Assembly: GCF_002155265.1 (NCBI RefSeq)
Contig: NZ_CP021251.1
Location: 2,273,764-2,337,763 of the forward strand
Reading direction: 5' to 3'
Source: Corynebacterium pseudotuberculosis
GTDB lineage: Bacteria; Actinomycetota; Actinomycetes; Mycobacteriales; Mycobacteriaceae
Length of the DNA stretch: 64,000 nt
In this document: piece after piece, positions 1-8,611 of the stretch
Layout: every line of letters starts with the position of its first letter
How positions within the stretch are numbered: position 1 is the first letter of the stretch
The notes under the pieces: generated by a model
Told to the model about the DNA's origin: nothing
Seen by the model: the letters and a program-made list of their open reading frames with translations, nothing else
The model's database searches: none
Made by a program: the position numbers and the translations under genes

Positions 1-1866
1 CAAGAAATCCAGCTCCGCATCCTCGAGCTTCTGAGTACGCTTCATCTTTGCGTTTTCGCCTACCCGAATCGCTGTTTTTTGGATAGGACGCACAACCGAG
101 GGACTTGGTTTATCCACCTTAAGAGCCACAAACGGTTCTCCCGAGTCGTCGGCCAGCCGAATGTCCATGTGACCTTCAGAGAACTCAACAATTTCCGAAT
201 CAAAATCGGATCGTTTAATAAGGCCAGTGTCCGCGTTTAGCTCACGCCGCGGTGCCAAAGGCCGGGAAGGGGGATTGTCTTTTTTGAGTTCCTCTTCCTC
301 CGGCTCTTCAACTTCAGGGTCCGCGCCTTCTTCCTCCTGAGCTCCCTCTTTAGAATAGGGGTTCTCATTTTCGTCGCCTGGCTTATAGCCATTAAATTCT
401 TCTGCGATTGGCAGCTCTTCTTTAGTTTCAGAGAGCTTTAGGGAGAACTTGCCCTCTTTGCCACTCATCAGATCGATCTCTTTTAGCTCATCTAAGGGCT
501 CCGCATTGAGCAGTGGATGCGGTGTAATACGTAGCCTTAAAAACTTATCGTCTTTGCAGGCAGAGAGGTCAACTTCTTTTTCATATCTTCCCTCTGAGTC
601 AAACTCTCCTTCGAAACTGCAGTTAGCGTACCCTCTCGCCCTTTTTTGTTGCTGCAAAAATTGTTCTTCACTGCTGTATAAACCGATGACAAAGTTGCCT
701 CGCATATTTTTATCTTTTGCTTCAAGCGTTAGCTTTGTGCCAGAAGAATCAGTCTGCTCAGCTTTAAGGGTTATCGCGGAGTCAGCCAAAGAAACTGGCT
801 CTGCGGTAGTGAAATGCTCTGACGTTGTCGGCTCAGTGAGCTCCTCAGCCTCTTCTGTTACCGTGACGGCTTCGCCGCCAGTCTGGTACTCAATTTCCTT
901 GGAGAGCCAGGGGGAAGAGCTATCCGACTCATCTGGAATAAAAATAGCTTGGTACGTGGAGCTTTCCGAGGCCAAATACGTGGTAGTAGTTGCTTTTCCA
1001 TCTTTGACCTCTAGCTCGTCAAGAAAGTGCCCCTGATTAGTAAGGATAAGGCGTCCGTTCCCATTACCGGCGAAGGTAATGTTTGTAAACGCCCCGTCAG
1101 GCTTAAAAGCTATCGACGCCTCTTGGGAAGCGGTGTTCTTTTCTTTGGCGGCTTGGTACTCCCCAGCAAAGTCTAGAATTTTTCCGTTTTTAGGATTTTG
1201 CCCGCCCACCTGCCATGCCAGCTTCATAGGCATTGTAGGAATCGGGGTTCCATCTTCCTTGTACCCTATTGCTTGATAAGTAAAGACGTAGCGGCCCGGT
1301 TTAGAAAAAGTAGTATGAAAATGCGAATGCCTGGGCTGGATGAGGGAGCGCAAAGAGGTATCAGTACTTGAGTACACCCGCCGAACACCCGTAACTGTTT
1401 TAGTGAACACTTCCACATCACCGGGTCCGCTTACTCCAAGCAGATCCAAGGAATAGTTGCCGTCTTTGAGCATGTCAGTATGGGACTGCAATGAGCTATC
1501 TGTGTTATACCCAAAATAAATGGGGAGCTGGCTCATATCAACGTTCTGAGGAGCTTGCCAGATCCCCTTATCTTGTTTCCCAAGAAACTCTGTGTCAGGG
1601 GTGGGGTAGAGGTAGTAGTTTCCAGTCATTGGAACCCACATGACCGTAGCTTGTGCCGGAATTGATTCGGACCCCGCTCCAGTAACCACCCCCAAAGCTT
1701 GAATATCATTCCCTTTCACACTAGCCGCTGGTGAAAGGTCTACATGCGTGCCATAAACAAGCTTTTTGTTTTGATCCGGTCCTGCCAGCGCTGGGCTCGC
1801 GCCAGTCGCAGCAACAACAAAACAAGCAGTAGCAATGCCAAACGCTCTATGAGAAAAGAGGCGCAT
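1..1866 (-). CDS. Surface-anchored repeat protein (choice-of-anchor M type), 3' part outside the window
   Basis: The frame is open from the ATG at 1866 to the left edge of the window (622 codons, no stop), so the C-terminus is missing. The start MRLFSHRAFG opens a signal peptide with a hydrophobic core and an Ala-rich exit near residue 30. The next ~200 residues resemble the first repeat of the protein at 3989-7396: a VDLSP-like strand, a HSHFHTTF histidine cluster, then KPGRYVFTY and WQVGG. This is the pattern of the actinobacterial surface-anchored repeat domain (TIGR03769-like) often linked to metal ABC transporters. An acidic Glu/Pro-rich linker follows near residues 500-530, and a second repeat seems to begin near residue 560. 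The gene is divergent from the histidine kinase gene. Metal-linked surface binding is a family-level inference. No ligand can be read from the sequence. Confidence 0.75.
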   Translation of the reverse strand, partial: MRLFSHRAFGIATACFVVAATGASPALAGPDQNKKLVYGTHVDLSPAASVKGNDIQALGVVTGAGSESIPAQATVMWVPMTGNYYLYPTPDTEFLGKQDKGIWQAPQNVDMSQLPIYFGYNTDSSLQSHTDMLKDGNYSLDLLGVSGPGDVEVFTKTVTGVRRVYSSTDTSLRSLIQPRHSHFHTTFSKPGRYVFTYQAIGYKEDGTPIPTMPMKLAWQVGGQNPKNGKILDFAGEYQAAKEKNTASQEASIAFKPDGAFTNITFAGNGNGRLILTNQGHFLDELEVKDGKATTTTYLASESSTYQAIFIPDESDSSSPWLSKEIEYQTGGEAVTVTEEAEELTEPTTSEHFTTAEPVSLADSAITLKAEQTDSSGTKLTLEAKDKNMRGNFVIGLYSSEEQFLQQQKRARGYANCSFEGEFDSEGRYEKEVDLSACKDDKFLRLRITPHPLLNAEPLDELKEIDLMSGKEGKFSLKLSETKEELPIAEEFNGYKPGDENENPYSKEGAQEEEGADPEVEEPEEEELKKDNPPSRPLAPRRELNADTGLIKRSDFDSEIVEFSEGHMDIRLADDSGEPFVALKVDKPSPSVVRPIQKTAIRVGENAKMKRTQKLEDAELDFL

Positions 1867-1886
1867 AAGTAGCTTCCTTATTGATA

Positions 1887-1916
1887 TTGGGTTTTATTTT
1901 CATAACTTAAACCCAA
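1887..1916. promoter_or_regulatory. 8-bp inverted repeat upstream of the surface protein gene
   Basis: TTGGGTTT (1887-1894) and AAACCCAA (1909-1916) are perfect inverted arms around a 14-nt centre containing TTTTCAT. The element lies 21-50 bp upstream of the minus-strand ATG, where an operator or a 5' UTR hairpin would sit. It could be a binding site, but the regulator is unknown. The rest of the divergent region, up to 2024, shows no clear motif. Confidence 0.35.
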
Positions 1917-2024
1917 ACAATTCCTTTAGCAAGCTCTAAGTTCAACGCACTGAGCTTTAGGCAAAGGTTTACATGAATAAATGCATCCCAGAATTCTGTA
2001 TAAAAAACTTCGAGGTGTGGATAC

Positions 2025-3299
2025 TTGCACCCCCGTATTAGATTCAAGGGCATGAGACCCCACGTGATTCAGATCCTTACGTTGCTCCGCGTCAGTTTGC
2101 ACCTGATGTTCGCCGCACTGCTTGGCTTTGGAATTATCCGTTTCACCCTTAGCCCGGACTCCGAATCACCATGGAAATTATGTATCACCACCTTAGCCCT
2201 AGGCCTTGGCGCTTTTTACATGTTTGGAACCGCCTGGGAGAATCGGTTTGCCAGGGGAGACAACATCAAAGATCCGATGCCCCTCAGCGGCTGGTGGATG
2301 CTAGTAATCACATTGATGTGGGCGATTCTGATGGGAGCGTCGGGTAGCTTCACGTGGCTGATGTTCCCCCTAGTCCTTATTGCGCTCAACCTGCTTCCCG
2401 GAATCCGCGGCATACTGAGTGTTCTACTGCTATTAGGAATTGCTACCATCATCCCCTGGCTAGCACGGCCAGAAGATCGGGTACTAGGGCAATTACTCGG
2501 TCCTATAATTGGGGCCTGCTTCAGCGTTGCAATCTATTACGGTTACTACGTCTTAAATCAGGACGCCATGCATTACCGCCAAGTAGCCGCCGAGTTGCTG
2601 GCCGCCCAACGGGATTTGGCAGCCTCAGAGCACCAATCAGGGCGTCTTGAGGAGCGAGAACGGCTATCAAGAGAAATTCATGACACCGTAGCGCAGGGGC
2701 TTAGCTCCATCGTGTTGTTATCCAGAGCAGCCCACAGACACTGCGAACACGGAGATCTAGAAAACGTTCAGCGACAGCTGGCTATCATCGAAAAACAAGC
2801 AGGGGAGAGCCTCGCCGAAGCACGACGCTTTGTTCGCGATCTCGCAGCTCCAGCATTGGGGGAGTCACTCCCCATTGCACTCCAAGGCGTTATCGACGGA
2901 GTCCGCGAAAAACAGTCAGCGCTCGGATGTCCCCTTGATGTTCACCTCGAGCTCGTGGGAGATATGGAAACAAGCCTTCCCGAACCAGTTACTCGTACTG
3001 CATTACGAGTGGCTCAAGAGGGGCTTAACAACGTTGTCAAACATGCCCATGCCAACAAAGCAGTGGTCACGCTTGGGATATGGGAGGATGAAGTCAGCAT
3101 TGATGTAGTAGATAATGGCTTGGGATTTAACGCCGCGCGTCTTACTACCGCGACAGATCAATCAGAAGGGGGATTTGGGCTCGGTGGCCTTAAAAAACGC
3201 ATCGCCACCGTTGATGGCAGTCTCGTGATTGAATCAGATGAGTACGGCACCGCCTTGGTGTGCCGTATCCCGCTCACCAGCCGTAGGGAGGCACAATGA
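2025..3299 (+). CDS. Two-component sensor histidine kinase (NarL-system type)
   Basis: This 424-aa membrane kinase has about six hydrophobic segments between residues 18 and 176. A coiled linker leads to a HisKA_3 dimerisation domain with the phospho-acceptor His219 in the motif REIHDTVAQG. A HATPase_c domain follows, with NVVKHAHA (N box), DNGLGF and GLGGLKKR. It would autophosphorylate and pass phosphate to the regulator encoded by the next gene. The stop overlaps that gene's start by ATGA at 3296-3299. The chosen start is TTG at 2025, with GAGG about 9 nt upstream. An ATG at 2052 is an alternative but has poor Shine-Dalgarno spacing. Position next to the nan/sia locus recalls the CgtS6 system of C. 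glutamicum, but that is synteny-based inference. The signal is unknown. Confidence 0.9.
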   Translation: MHPRIRFKGMRPHVIQILTLLRVSLHLMFAALLGFGIIRFTLSPDSESPWKLCITTLALGLGAFYMFGTAWENRFARGDNIKDPMPLSGWWMLVITLMWAILMGASGSFTWLMFPLVLIALNLLPGIRGILSVLLLLGIATIIPWLARPEDRVLGQLLGPIIGACFSVAIYYGYYVLNQDAMHYRQVAAELLAAQRDLAASEHQSGRLEERERLSREIHDTVAQGLSSIVLLSRAAHRHCEHGDLENVQRQLAIIEKQAGESLAEARRFVRDLAAPALGESLPIALQGVIDGVREKQSALGCPLDVHLELVGDMETSLPEPVTRTALRVAQEGLNNVVKHAHANKAVVTLGIWEDEVSIDVVDNGLGFNAARLTTATDQSEGGFGLGGLKKRIATVDGSLVIESDEYGTALVCRIPLTSRREAQ

Positions 3300-3895
3300 T
3301 CCGCGTCATGCTTATCGACGACCACCCCGTCGTGCGAGCAGGGTTGCGCACAATCCTCGATAGCTTTGAAGACATTTCCGTTGTTGCGGAAGCCAGCAAC
3401 GGCGCCAACGTTAACACCGAAGGAATTGACGTTGTTGTCACAGACATCCAAATGCCAGGAACCGACGGTATCACTCTTACTCGCGCACTAGCCTCCGCTG
3501 GCGGCCCTCCTGTACTCATCTTGACTACCTATGACACAGAAGCCGACATCCTCGCAGCTGTGGAGGCTGGAGCCATGGGGTACCTCTTAAAAGATGCGCC
3601 CGAAGCAGCTCTTCATGATGCAGTGGTGGCAACATTCGAAGGCCGGCGCACACTAGCCCCAGAGGTGGCTAACGCACTCATGCAGCGGGTGAGTAAGCCG
3701 CGACAGGCCTTATCTACGCGAGAAATAGAGATCCTTCAAAACTTAGAGCAAGGCCTGTCTAATCGTCAGCTAGCAGCAAAACTCTTTATCTCTGAAGCAA
3801 CGGTAAAGACCCACCTGGTACACATCTACTCAAAACTAGGCGTGGATAATCGAACCGCCGCCATCACCGCAGCCCGGCAGCAACGCCTTATTTAG
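3296..3895 (+). CDS. LuxR/NarL-family response regulator
   Basis: This 199-aa regulator has a CheY-like receiver domain (residues 1-~120) with the acidic pair Asp8-Asp9, phospho-acceptor Asp50 in VVTDIQMPG, and the conserved Lys in YLLKDA. A C-terminal LuxR-type helix-turn-helix (about 135-199) contains LSTREIEIL and ISEATVKTHL. It is translationally coupled to the kinase by ATGA overlap and is its probable partner. It faces the end of the minus-strand surface protein gene and sits between two surface protein genes, which makes those genes candidate targets. No binding site is recognisable, so the regulon is not known. Confidence 0.93.
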   Translation: MIRVMLIDDHPVVRAGLRTILDSFEDISVVAEASNGANVNTEGIDVVVTDIQMPGTDGITLTRALASAGGPPVLILTTYDTEADILAAVEAGAMGYLLKDAPEAALHDAVVATFEGRRTLAPEVANALMQRVSKPRQALSTREIEILQNLEQGLSNRQLAAKLFISEATVKTHLVHIYSKLGVDNRTAAITAARQQRLI

Positions 3896-3940
3896 GCCGC
3901 GCTGTTTCTCCACCAGCGACGGGGATAAAAGATACCGACA

Positions 3941-3975
3941 AAAAAGCGGGGTGCCGTGAAATATCACGGCACCCC
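3941..3975 (-). terminator. Rho-independent terminator of the LANTG surface protein gene
   Basis: A perfect 12-bp stem, GGGGTGCCGTGA (3948-3959) with TCACGGCACCCC (3964-3975), has a 4-nt loop. The A-run at 3941-3945 becomes a U-tract when read on the minus strand, so it terminates the surface protein transcript. On the plus strand there is no U-tract, but the hairpin may still help end the convergent regulator transcript. Confidence 0.85.
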
Positions 3976-3988
3976 AACAACTCATGTC

Positions 3989-6900
3989 TTAGAGTTGTTC
4001 TGCGTTTTTCATTCGACGATAACCAATCGCCGCAAATCCAACGCCAACAAAGAGCATTGCCAAGGCAAGAGCCACCTCAGGAGAGGCACCCGTGTTTGCC
4101 AACAAGCTCTTCACGCCTTTCTTAGGGGCATTGTCGTTTTTGGTCAGAGCAACTGTTTTAGAACCTTGCTTACCTTTAGCTGCTGCAGTAACCCCTTGTG
4201 CACCCTGGGAGCTAGTGCCGGAAGTAGCTCGAGCAGCTTCCCCGGTTCCTACCTCAAAGACGATCGTCTCCCAGTTTGTTGCAGTTTCACCGCCGGCCAC
4301 CAAACCGATGTTGATCTGCTTGCCATCAGAAGTCATGGCTTGTGTGGATGTACCCGAGTCCTGAGCCACTGCTCGCATCTTAATTTTGTATGTACCTGGC
4401 TTAGTAAAGAACCAGTCAGCGTGCTCATGGAATGGTTCGCCCTTATCTATCACTGACTTGCCGCTGGAATCCGCAAGCTTGATCAGATCATTGGACAGGC
4501 TCGGTAGATGCCCAGCCCACCACTTTGCGCCATCCGGCATGGATTCCGGCTCAATTTCAATGCTCATTCCCTTAGGGAACTTATTGCGCACTTTGTTGGT
4601 ATCAAACCCCGGCCACACCGCGTTATGATCCTGGGTGTTGGGCAGATAGTAAACGTGATCGCCCTTCTTTCCTAGGAATGCGGTGTCATCATTCTCGGGA
4701 ATACCACGGTTGCCTTTCTCTCCGATGGTAAAGCGTCGATTCTCTCCAACAACTAACGCAACCTTATCGGGATGAGCAAGATTGTGACCATCATCAGAAA
4801 CCGCATCATGCTCACGCTTTACGTCAACGCCGACGTAGAAGCCCAGCTTTCCGTCCACAAACGCCGGGCCGAAGTCTAGGTGGCCGTCGACAAGCTCACG
4901 ACGCCCATCGTTTCGGTCCTCTTTAGCCGTGGGTTTAGCAGTAGGACGCTCTGGGGAATCCTTCTTAGTGGGGGCACTGGTTGAGTTGCCATCCTTATTT
5001 GGATTGCTTGGTTTCTGCGCTTTAGAACCTTGGGAATTACCGGCAACGGAATTCGAATCACGCACGTCAAAGGTAAGAGTTGCAGGCTTGCTGAGTTCAT
5101 CCCACGTATCTTTGACCACTACCTCCATCGTGTACTTGCCCGGCTTGGTAAATACCCAGTTGAGATGACGATGCGTCGATCCCTCGGCTTTATACACGTG
5201 TTCTCCGGAAGAGTCCCCGATCCGGTTCTCAGATGAGCCAGCATCACCACTATATGCGACCCACTTTCCGCCTTCAGGCGTGTGCTTCGGCGTTATGGTG
5301 AACTCATAATTATCCTCAGTCTCAGCATAGATCTCCTCGGTGCTAAAGCCCAGCCATACTAGACCAGTCTTTTGCACCTCAGGAAGCATATACACTCGAT
5401 CACCCTTTTTAGCGATGTCCTTGATATCGCCTTTAAGCAGGGTCTTGGAAGACTGCGGCACCACAAACGTCACCGAATTGGGATCGCGCAAAACTGCCTT
5501 GGGATCATGCTGGCCGCTCTCGTCTTTAATCACCAGGGCCAAAGAATCATCGATCTCTTTGGGAGAAATATCCACATGGCCTTTGGAAATTTCCACCTTT
5601 TTTGTATTCAGAACGCCTGAAGAGGGCTCAGTCTCCTTGGAATCTTTCTTTTTTTCAGGAGTCTTAGCTTTATCCGGCTTGCTAGCCGTGGTCTGTTCGC
5701 TGGTTTCCTCGCCGGTCTCTTCCCCGGGCTCTTCGGTCGCTTCCGCTGGAGTTTGCTCGGATTCCTTCTTGGGTTTCTTGTTGCCCTCTCCGGGCTCCTC
5801 ACCCTCCGAGGGGTCCTCGCCTTCCGCGGGTTCCGCACCTTCCGATTCCTCAGGATCCTCCGCAGCTTTTCCATTACCCAGCTTGACGGTGGTTTCCGCT
5901 AACGGCTGGTATTCACCCTTACGAGACTCCACAAAGGTTGCTTTACCTGGAGCTATAGTCCTGGAGCTTGGAATGATATCCAACAGCAGCTGATAGTCTT
6001 CACTATCGCAGCCGCCGATTATCTGCAGGCTGGTTCGGTTATTAGGGGCACTGGTAAATGCAACGGGACACGTGGGAGCATGATCCTTAGGAACGCCCGT
6101 AAACTCCTTGCCAGACTCCTTCTCATAGAACCCGCCCACTGCCTTTACAGTCAGGTCTTTATCTTTAGGGTCTATGGTGAGGTCAAAGCTTCCAATATCT
6201 TTGTCCATCTTGCCCGTTGAGACGGCAACATCTAGGCTCTTTGGCTTGATGTCTTCTAGGTCGAATTCTTCCAGTTCCTCATCCTTCTGAGCCTCTGGGA
6301 ATTCGCCCGCGTCGCTTGTCTTTTGCTCTTTCCCGCCCGTGGTGTGCTCAAGTTCTTCAGACACCCACCGGGGGCTCTGGGAATCCTTGCCCGGGATGTA
6401 CACAACTTGGAACTTGGAGTTTAGGCCGCCGATCATCTCAACCCACTCGGCTTTGCCCCCTTTCACGGGGACTTCGGCCAGGTAGTAGCCATCGATATAG
6501 AAGACGGCATGACCGGAATCTTTAGCGTTTCCGGTGTTAAAAGCCAGCTTGGTCAGAAGATCCTTATCACTACCGCCGGAGCCGCCGGCATAAGGGGACA
6601 TCATAAACTCAGGCTTAAAGTCTTCCGACGAGTCCTCATCTTTGGAATCCGATGCCTCATCATAGGCCTCTTTTATATTCCCAAGCTTTGCCTCCGAGGG
6701 ATCGGGGCCGCCTACTTGCCAAATTAGCTTCTGCGGCTCAGATGCAATGAGCTTTCCGTCTGTGCCACGGGCAGAAGCGCGGTAGCTGATCTCATACCTG
6801 CCGGGGCGGGTAAAAGTGGTGGCGTTGTGCGTGTGGGTTCCTTTTTCCACCCATGTAGAACGGTACCCGGTATCATGCGACGACCATAGGCGCTGCAGCG

Positions 6901-7396
6901 GCATCTCCTCGTCGCTATACGTGAAGAGTTCCATCTTTCCGGGACCCTCAAAACCAACGATGTCTAGGTTGAAGGACTCATCACGGAACTTCTCAGTGGG
7001 CAGATCAATGGCAGCGCCAAAGCCCGCCCAGATCGGCATGCCGTCAGTAGGGGAGCCGTGCGCAGGGCCCCCGTAGTACATGAGCTGCCCTTTTTCCCCT
7101 AGGAATTTGAGACGGTCATCATCTGGAACATTCCATGCATAGAGTCCACGATCAACTTTTCCTCTACTTACCCAGTTAATTGTTTTCTCAATAGGAATCA
7201 TTCCGCTGCTCTTGGAAACCAGGGAAAAATTATCGTCTTGCCACACCGCGTGCGGTGAATCAACGTGCACTTGGGTACGGACGGTGAGGGAATCGTCCGA
7301 GTCCGTATTTGCGGAGGCAACGGGAATTACGCTTGAAGCGATAAGCCCGCCAACGGCTAAAAAGCCCAGGCAGGCCGCCGATATTCTTTTAGGCAC
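3989..7396 (-). CDS. Sortase-anchored surface protein with three actinobacterial wall repeats
   Basis: This 1135-aa protein has a signal peptide (residues 1-~30, ending near VASA) and a C-terminal sorting signal of LANTG, hydrophobic segment, then the basic tail YRRMKNAEQL. A class-A-like sortase should therefore attach it to peptidoglycan. LANTG replaces the usual LPXTG Pro by Ala. Three copies of the anchored-repeat domain lie at about 45-235, 605-800 and 850-1080. Each has a VDISP/LDFGP-like strand, a histidine cluster (HTHNATTF, HRHLNWVF, HEHADWFF) and a KPGxY strand. Repeats 1 and 2 are separated by a Glu/Pro/Lys-rich linker near 505-600. The start is GTG with AAAGGA about 10 nt upstream. 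The histidine clusters and a Zur-like box suggest a role in zinc capture or display, which is inference. Confidence 0.85.
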   Translation of the reverse strand: MPKRISAACLGFLAVGGLIASSVIPVASANTDSDDSLTVRTQVHVDSPHAVWQDDNFSLVSKSSGMIPIEKTINWVSRGKVDRGLYAWNVPDDDRLKFLGEKGQLMYYGGPAHGSPTDGMPIWAGFGAAIDLPTEKFRDESFNLDIVGFEGPGKMELFTYSDEEMPLQRLWSSHDTGYRSTWVEKGTHTHNATTFTRPGRYEISYRASARGTDGKLIASEPQKLIWQVGGPDPSEAKLGNIKEAYDEASDSKDEDSSEDFKPEFMMSPYAGGSGGSDKDLLTKLAFNTGNAKDSGHAVFYIDGYYLAEVPVKGGKAEWVEMIGGLNSKFQVVYIPGKDSQSPRWVSEELEHTTGGKEQKTSDAGEFPEAQKDEELEEFDLEDIKPKSLDVAVSTGKMDKDIGSFDLTIDPKDKDLTVKAVGGFYEKESGKEFTGVPKDHAPTCPVAFTSAPNNRTSLQIIGGCDSEDYQLLLDIIPSSRTIAPGKATFVESRKGEYQPLAETTVKLGNGKAAEDPEESEGAEPAEGEDPSEGEEPGEGNKKPKKESEQTPAEATEEPGEETGEETSEQTTASKPDKAKTPEKKKDSKETEPSSGVLNTKKVEISKGHVDISPKEIDDSLALVIKDESGQHDPKAVLRDPNSVTFVVPQSSKTLLKGDIKDIAKKGDRVYMLPEVQKTGLVWLGFSTEEIYAETEDNYEFTITPKHTPEGGKWVAYSGDAGSSENRIGDSSGEHVYKAEGSTHRHLNWVFTKPGKYTMEVVVKDTWDELSKPATLTFDVRDSNSVAGNSQGSKAQKPSNPNKDGNSTSAPTKKDSPERPTAKPTAKEDRNDGRRELVDGHLDFGPAFVDGKLGFYVGVDVKREHDAVSDDGHNLAHPDKVALVVGENRRFTIGEKGNRGIPENDDTAFLGKKGDHVYYLPNTQDHNAVWPGFDTNKVRNKFPKGMSIEIEPESMPDGAKWWAGHLPSLSNDLIKLADSSGKSVIDKGEPFHEHADWFFTKPGTYKIKMRAVAQDSGTSTQAMTSDGKQINIGLVAGGETATNWETIVFEVGTGEAARATSGTSSQGAQGVTAAAKGKQGSKTVALTKNDNAPKKGVKSLLANTGASPEVALALAMLFVGVGFAAIGYRRMKNAEQL

Positions 7397-7440
7397 AAGG
7401 GATCCTTTGTTGAATTATTGAAAATAACACTCTTTAATCT

Positions 7441-7456
7441 AATGAGAATCATTTTC
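7441..7456. promoter_or_regulatory. Zur/Fur-like operator
   Basis: AATGAGAATCATTTTC (reverse complement GAAAATGATTCTCATT) closely resembles the TGAAAATGATTTTCA-type box of actinobacterial Zur proteins. It lies 45-60 bp upstream of the GTG of the LANTG surface protein, a sensible position for repression of a minus-strand promoter. Related surface repeats are known to be genetically linked to zinc/manganese ABC transporters. Fur-family proteins other than Zur could use the same box. From 7457 to 7690 I see A+T-rich DNA without a gene. Confidence 0.55.
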
Positions 7457-7690
7457 TATGTCAACACCCTCCCCTTAGTAGGGAGAGAACACTATAAATA
7501 TCCAGGTTTACTACCTTCACCAAACAGCTCCGTAACCCCCAAACCGTCGCACCTTCCCCCTTGCGCAATGCCAATAATTGACAATAAAAGAGCACTCTCC
7601 ACCCCGGATACACTCATTGCCACAAAGACAATAAGCACTACGCCTTTTAGATTGTGCACAATTACTTCAAAACACCTAGCAAAACACCAA

Positions 7691-7728
7691 AAAACTTAAA
7701 ATAGGAGAGACATTACTAGCCTCTCCTA
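7691..7728 (-). terminator. Terminator after nagB
   Basis: TAGGAGAG (7702-7709) and CTCTCCTA (7721-7728) form an 8-bp stem. Read on the minus strand it is followed by a T-rich stretch (7691-7701 region), so it should end the nanR-nanK-nanE-nagA-nagB transcript. Confidence 0.7.
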
Positions 7729-7819
7729 CGTTATTTTCTCCGCGCTCAACCTGTACCGTCCCTTAATAAAGAGACGGCTTCTACGGATAAACGGAGAATG
7801 GTTCTATCTTCGATGTACT

Positions 7820-8599
7820 TTAAAATTTTTGCCATTCTGGTTTATGCGCCAATGCATAGTTGTAATACTCGATGTTCTCTAGCTTGCTAGCGGCAGCTTC
7901 ATCCAGGATCACAGTCACGTGCTTGTGCATCTGCAAGGCCGAGGCTGGAACCATAGCGCTGACAGGCCCTTCTACCATGGATTTAACCGCGTCAGCCTTG
8001 TTCTCCCCAAAGGCCAGCATCACAAGATGACCGGCTTCGCAGATCGTGCCAATCCCCTGAGTCATCACGTGATGCGGCACCTGAGACTCGTCATTATCAA
8101 AGAAGCGCGAGTTATCTCGTACGGTATCCGGATGCAAAGTCTTGATACGAGTCCGACTTACCAGTGACGAGGTCGGCTCATTAAACGCGATATGGCCATC
8201 AGTTCCAATACCTAAAACCTGAATATCCACGCCACCGGCATCCCGTATTGATTGATCATAAGCTTCGGCAGCAGCGCTTGGGTTTTCCGCCGTTCCATCA
8301 GGGCTGTGAACAGCGGAGTCATCAATATCCACGTGAGACGTGATCTCTCGGCGAATAGTCTGGTAATAAGTCTGCTCGTGCTCTCGAGGCAAACCTACAT
8401 ACTCGTCGAGGAGGAATGCCTGACATTGAGCAAAAGACAGGCCTTCTTCCCGATGCCTGCGCACCAACTCGGCGTAGGTGCTTCCCGGCGTCGAGCCAGT
8501 GGCTAAACCTAAGGTCTTCCCCTGCCTGATATACCCCTCAAAAATGTCCGCAGCGATTACCGCCGCCTCTTTGTGGGTGGGAGTAATGATGATTTCCAT
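7820..8599 (-). CDS. nagB: Glucosamine-6-phosphate deaminase
   Basis: NagB converts glucosamine-6-phosphate to fructose-6-phosphate and ammonia, the last step of sialic acid and GlcNAc breakdown. The 259-aa protein has the sugar-phosphate loop LATGSTPGS (32-40), the catalytic Asp in LLDEYVGL (Asp65), and the active-site segment [13 protein letters not shown] (Asp134, His136). The length is normal for the family. It is the last gene of the leftward operon, 12 bp downstream of nagA. The start is the ATG at 8599, preceded on the minus strand by AGGAGA. Confidence 0.96.
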   Translation of the reverse strand: MEIIITPTHKEAAVIAADIFEGYIRQGKTLGLATGSTPGSTYAELVRRHREEGLSFAQCQAFLLDEYVGLPREHEQTYYQTIRREITSHVDIDDSAVHSPDGTAENPSAAAEAYDQSIRDAGGVDIQVLGIGTDGHIAFNEPTSSLVSRTRIKTLHPDTVRDNSRFFDNDESQVPHHVMTQGIGTICEAGHLVMLAFGENKADAVKSMVEGPVSAMVPASALQMHKHVTVILDEAAASKLENIEYYNYALAHKPEWQKF

Positions 8600-8611
8600 G
8601 GTTACCGTCTC

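Noticed and set aside
449-1036. 195-codon plus-strand frame opposite the surface protein gene
   Set aside because: It is antisense to a continuous minus-strand reading frame with a signal peptide and family repeats. The plus-strand product is low-complexity and has no ribosome site.
5340-5993. 217-codon plus-strand frame inside 3989-7396
   Set aside because: It is antisense to the Glu/Pro-rich linker. The Ser/Ser-rich product mirrors the complementary codons.
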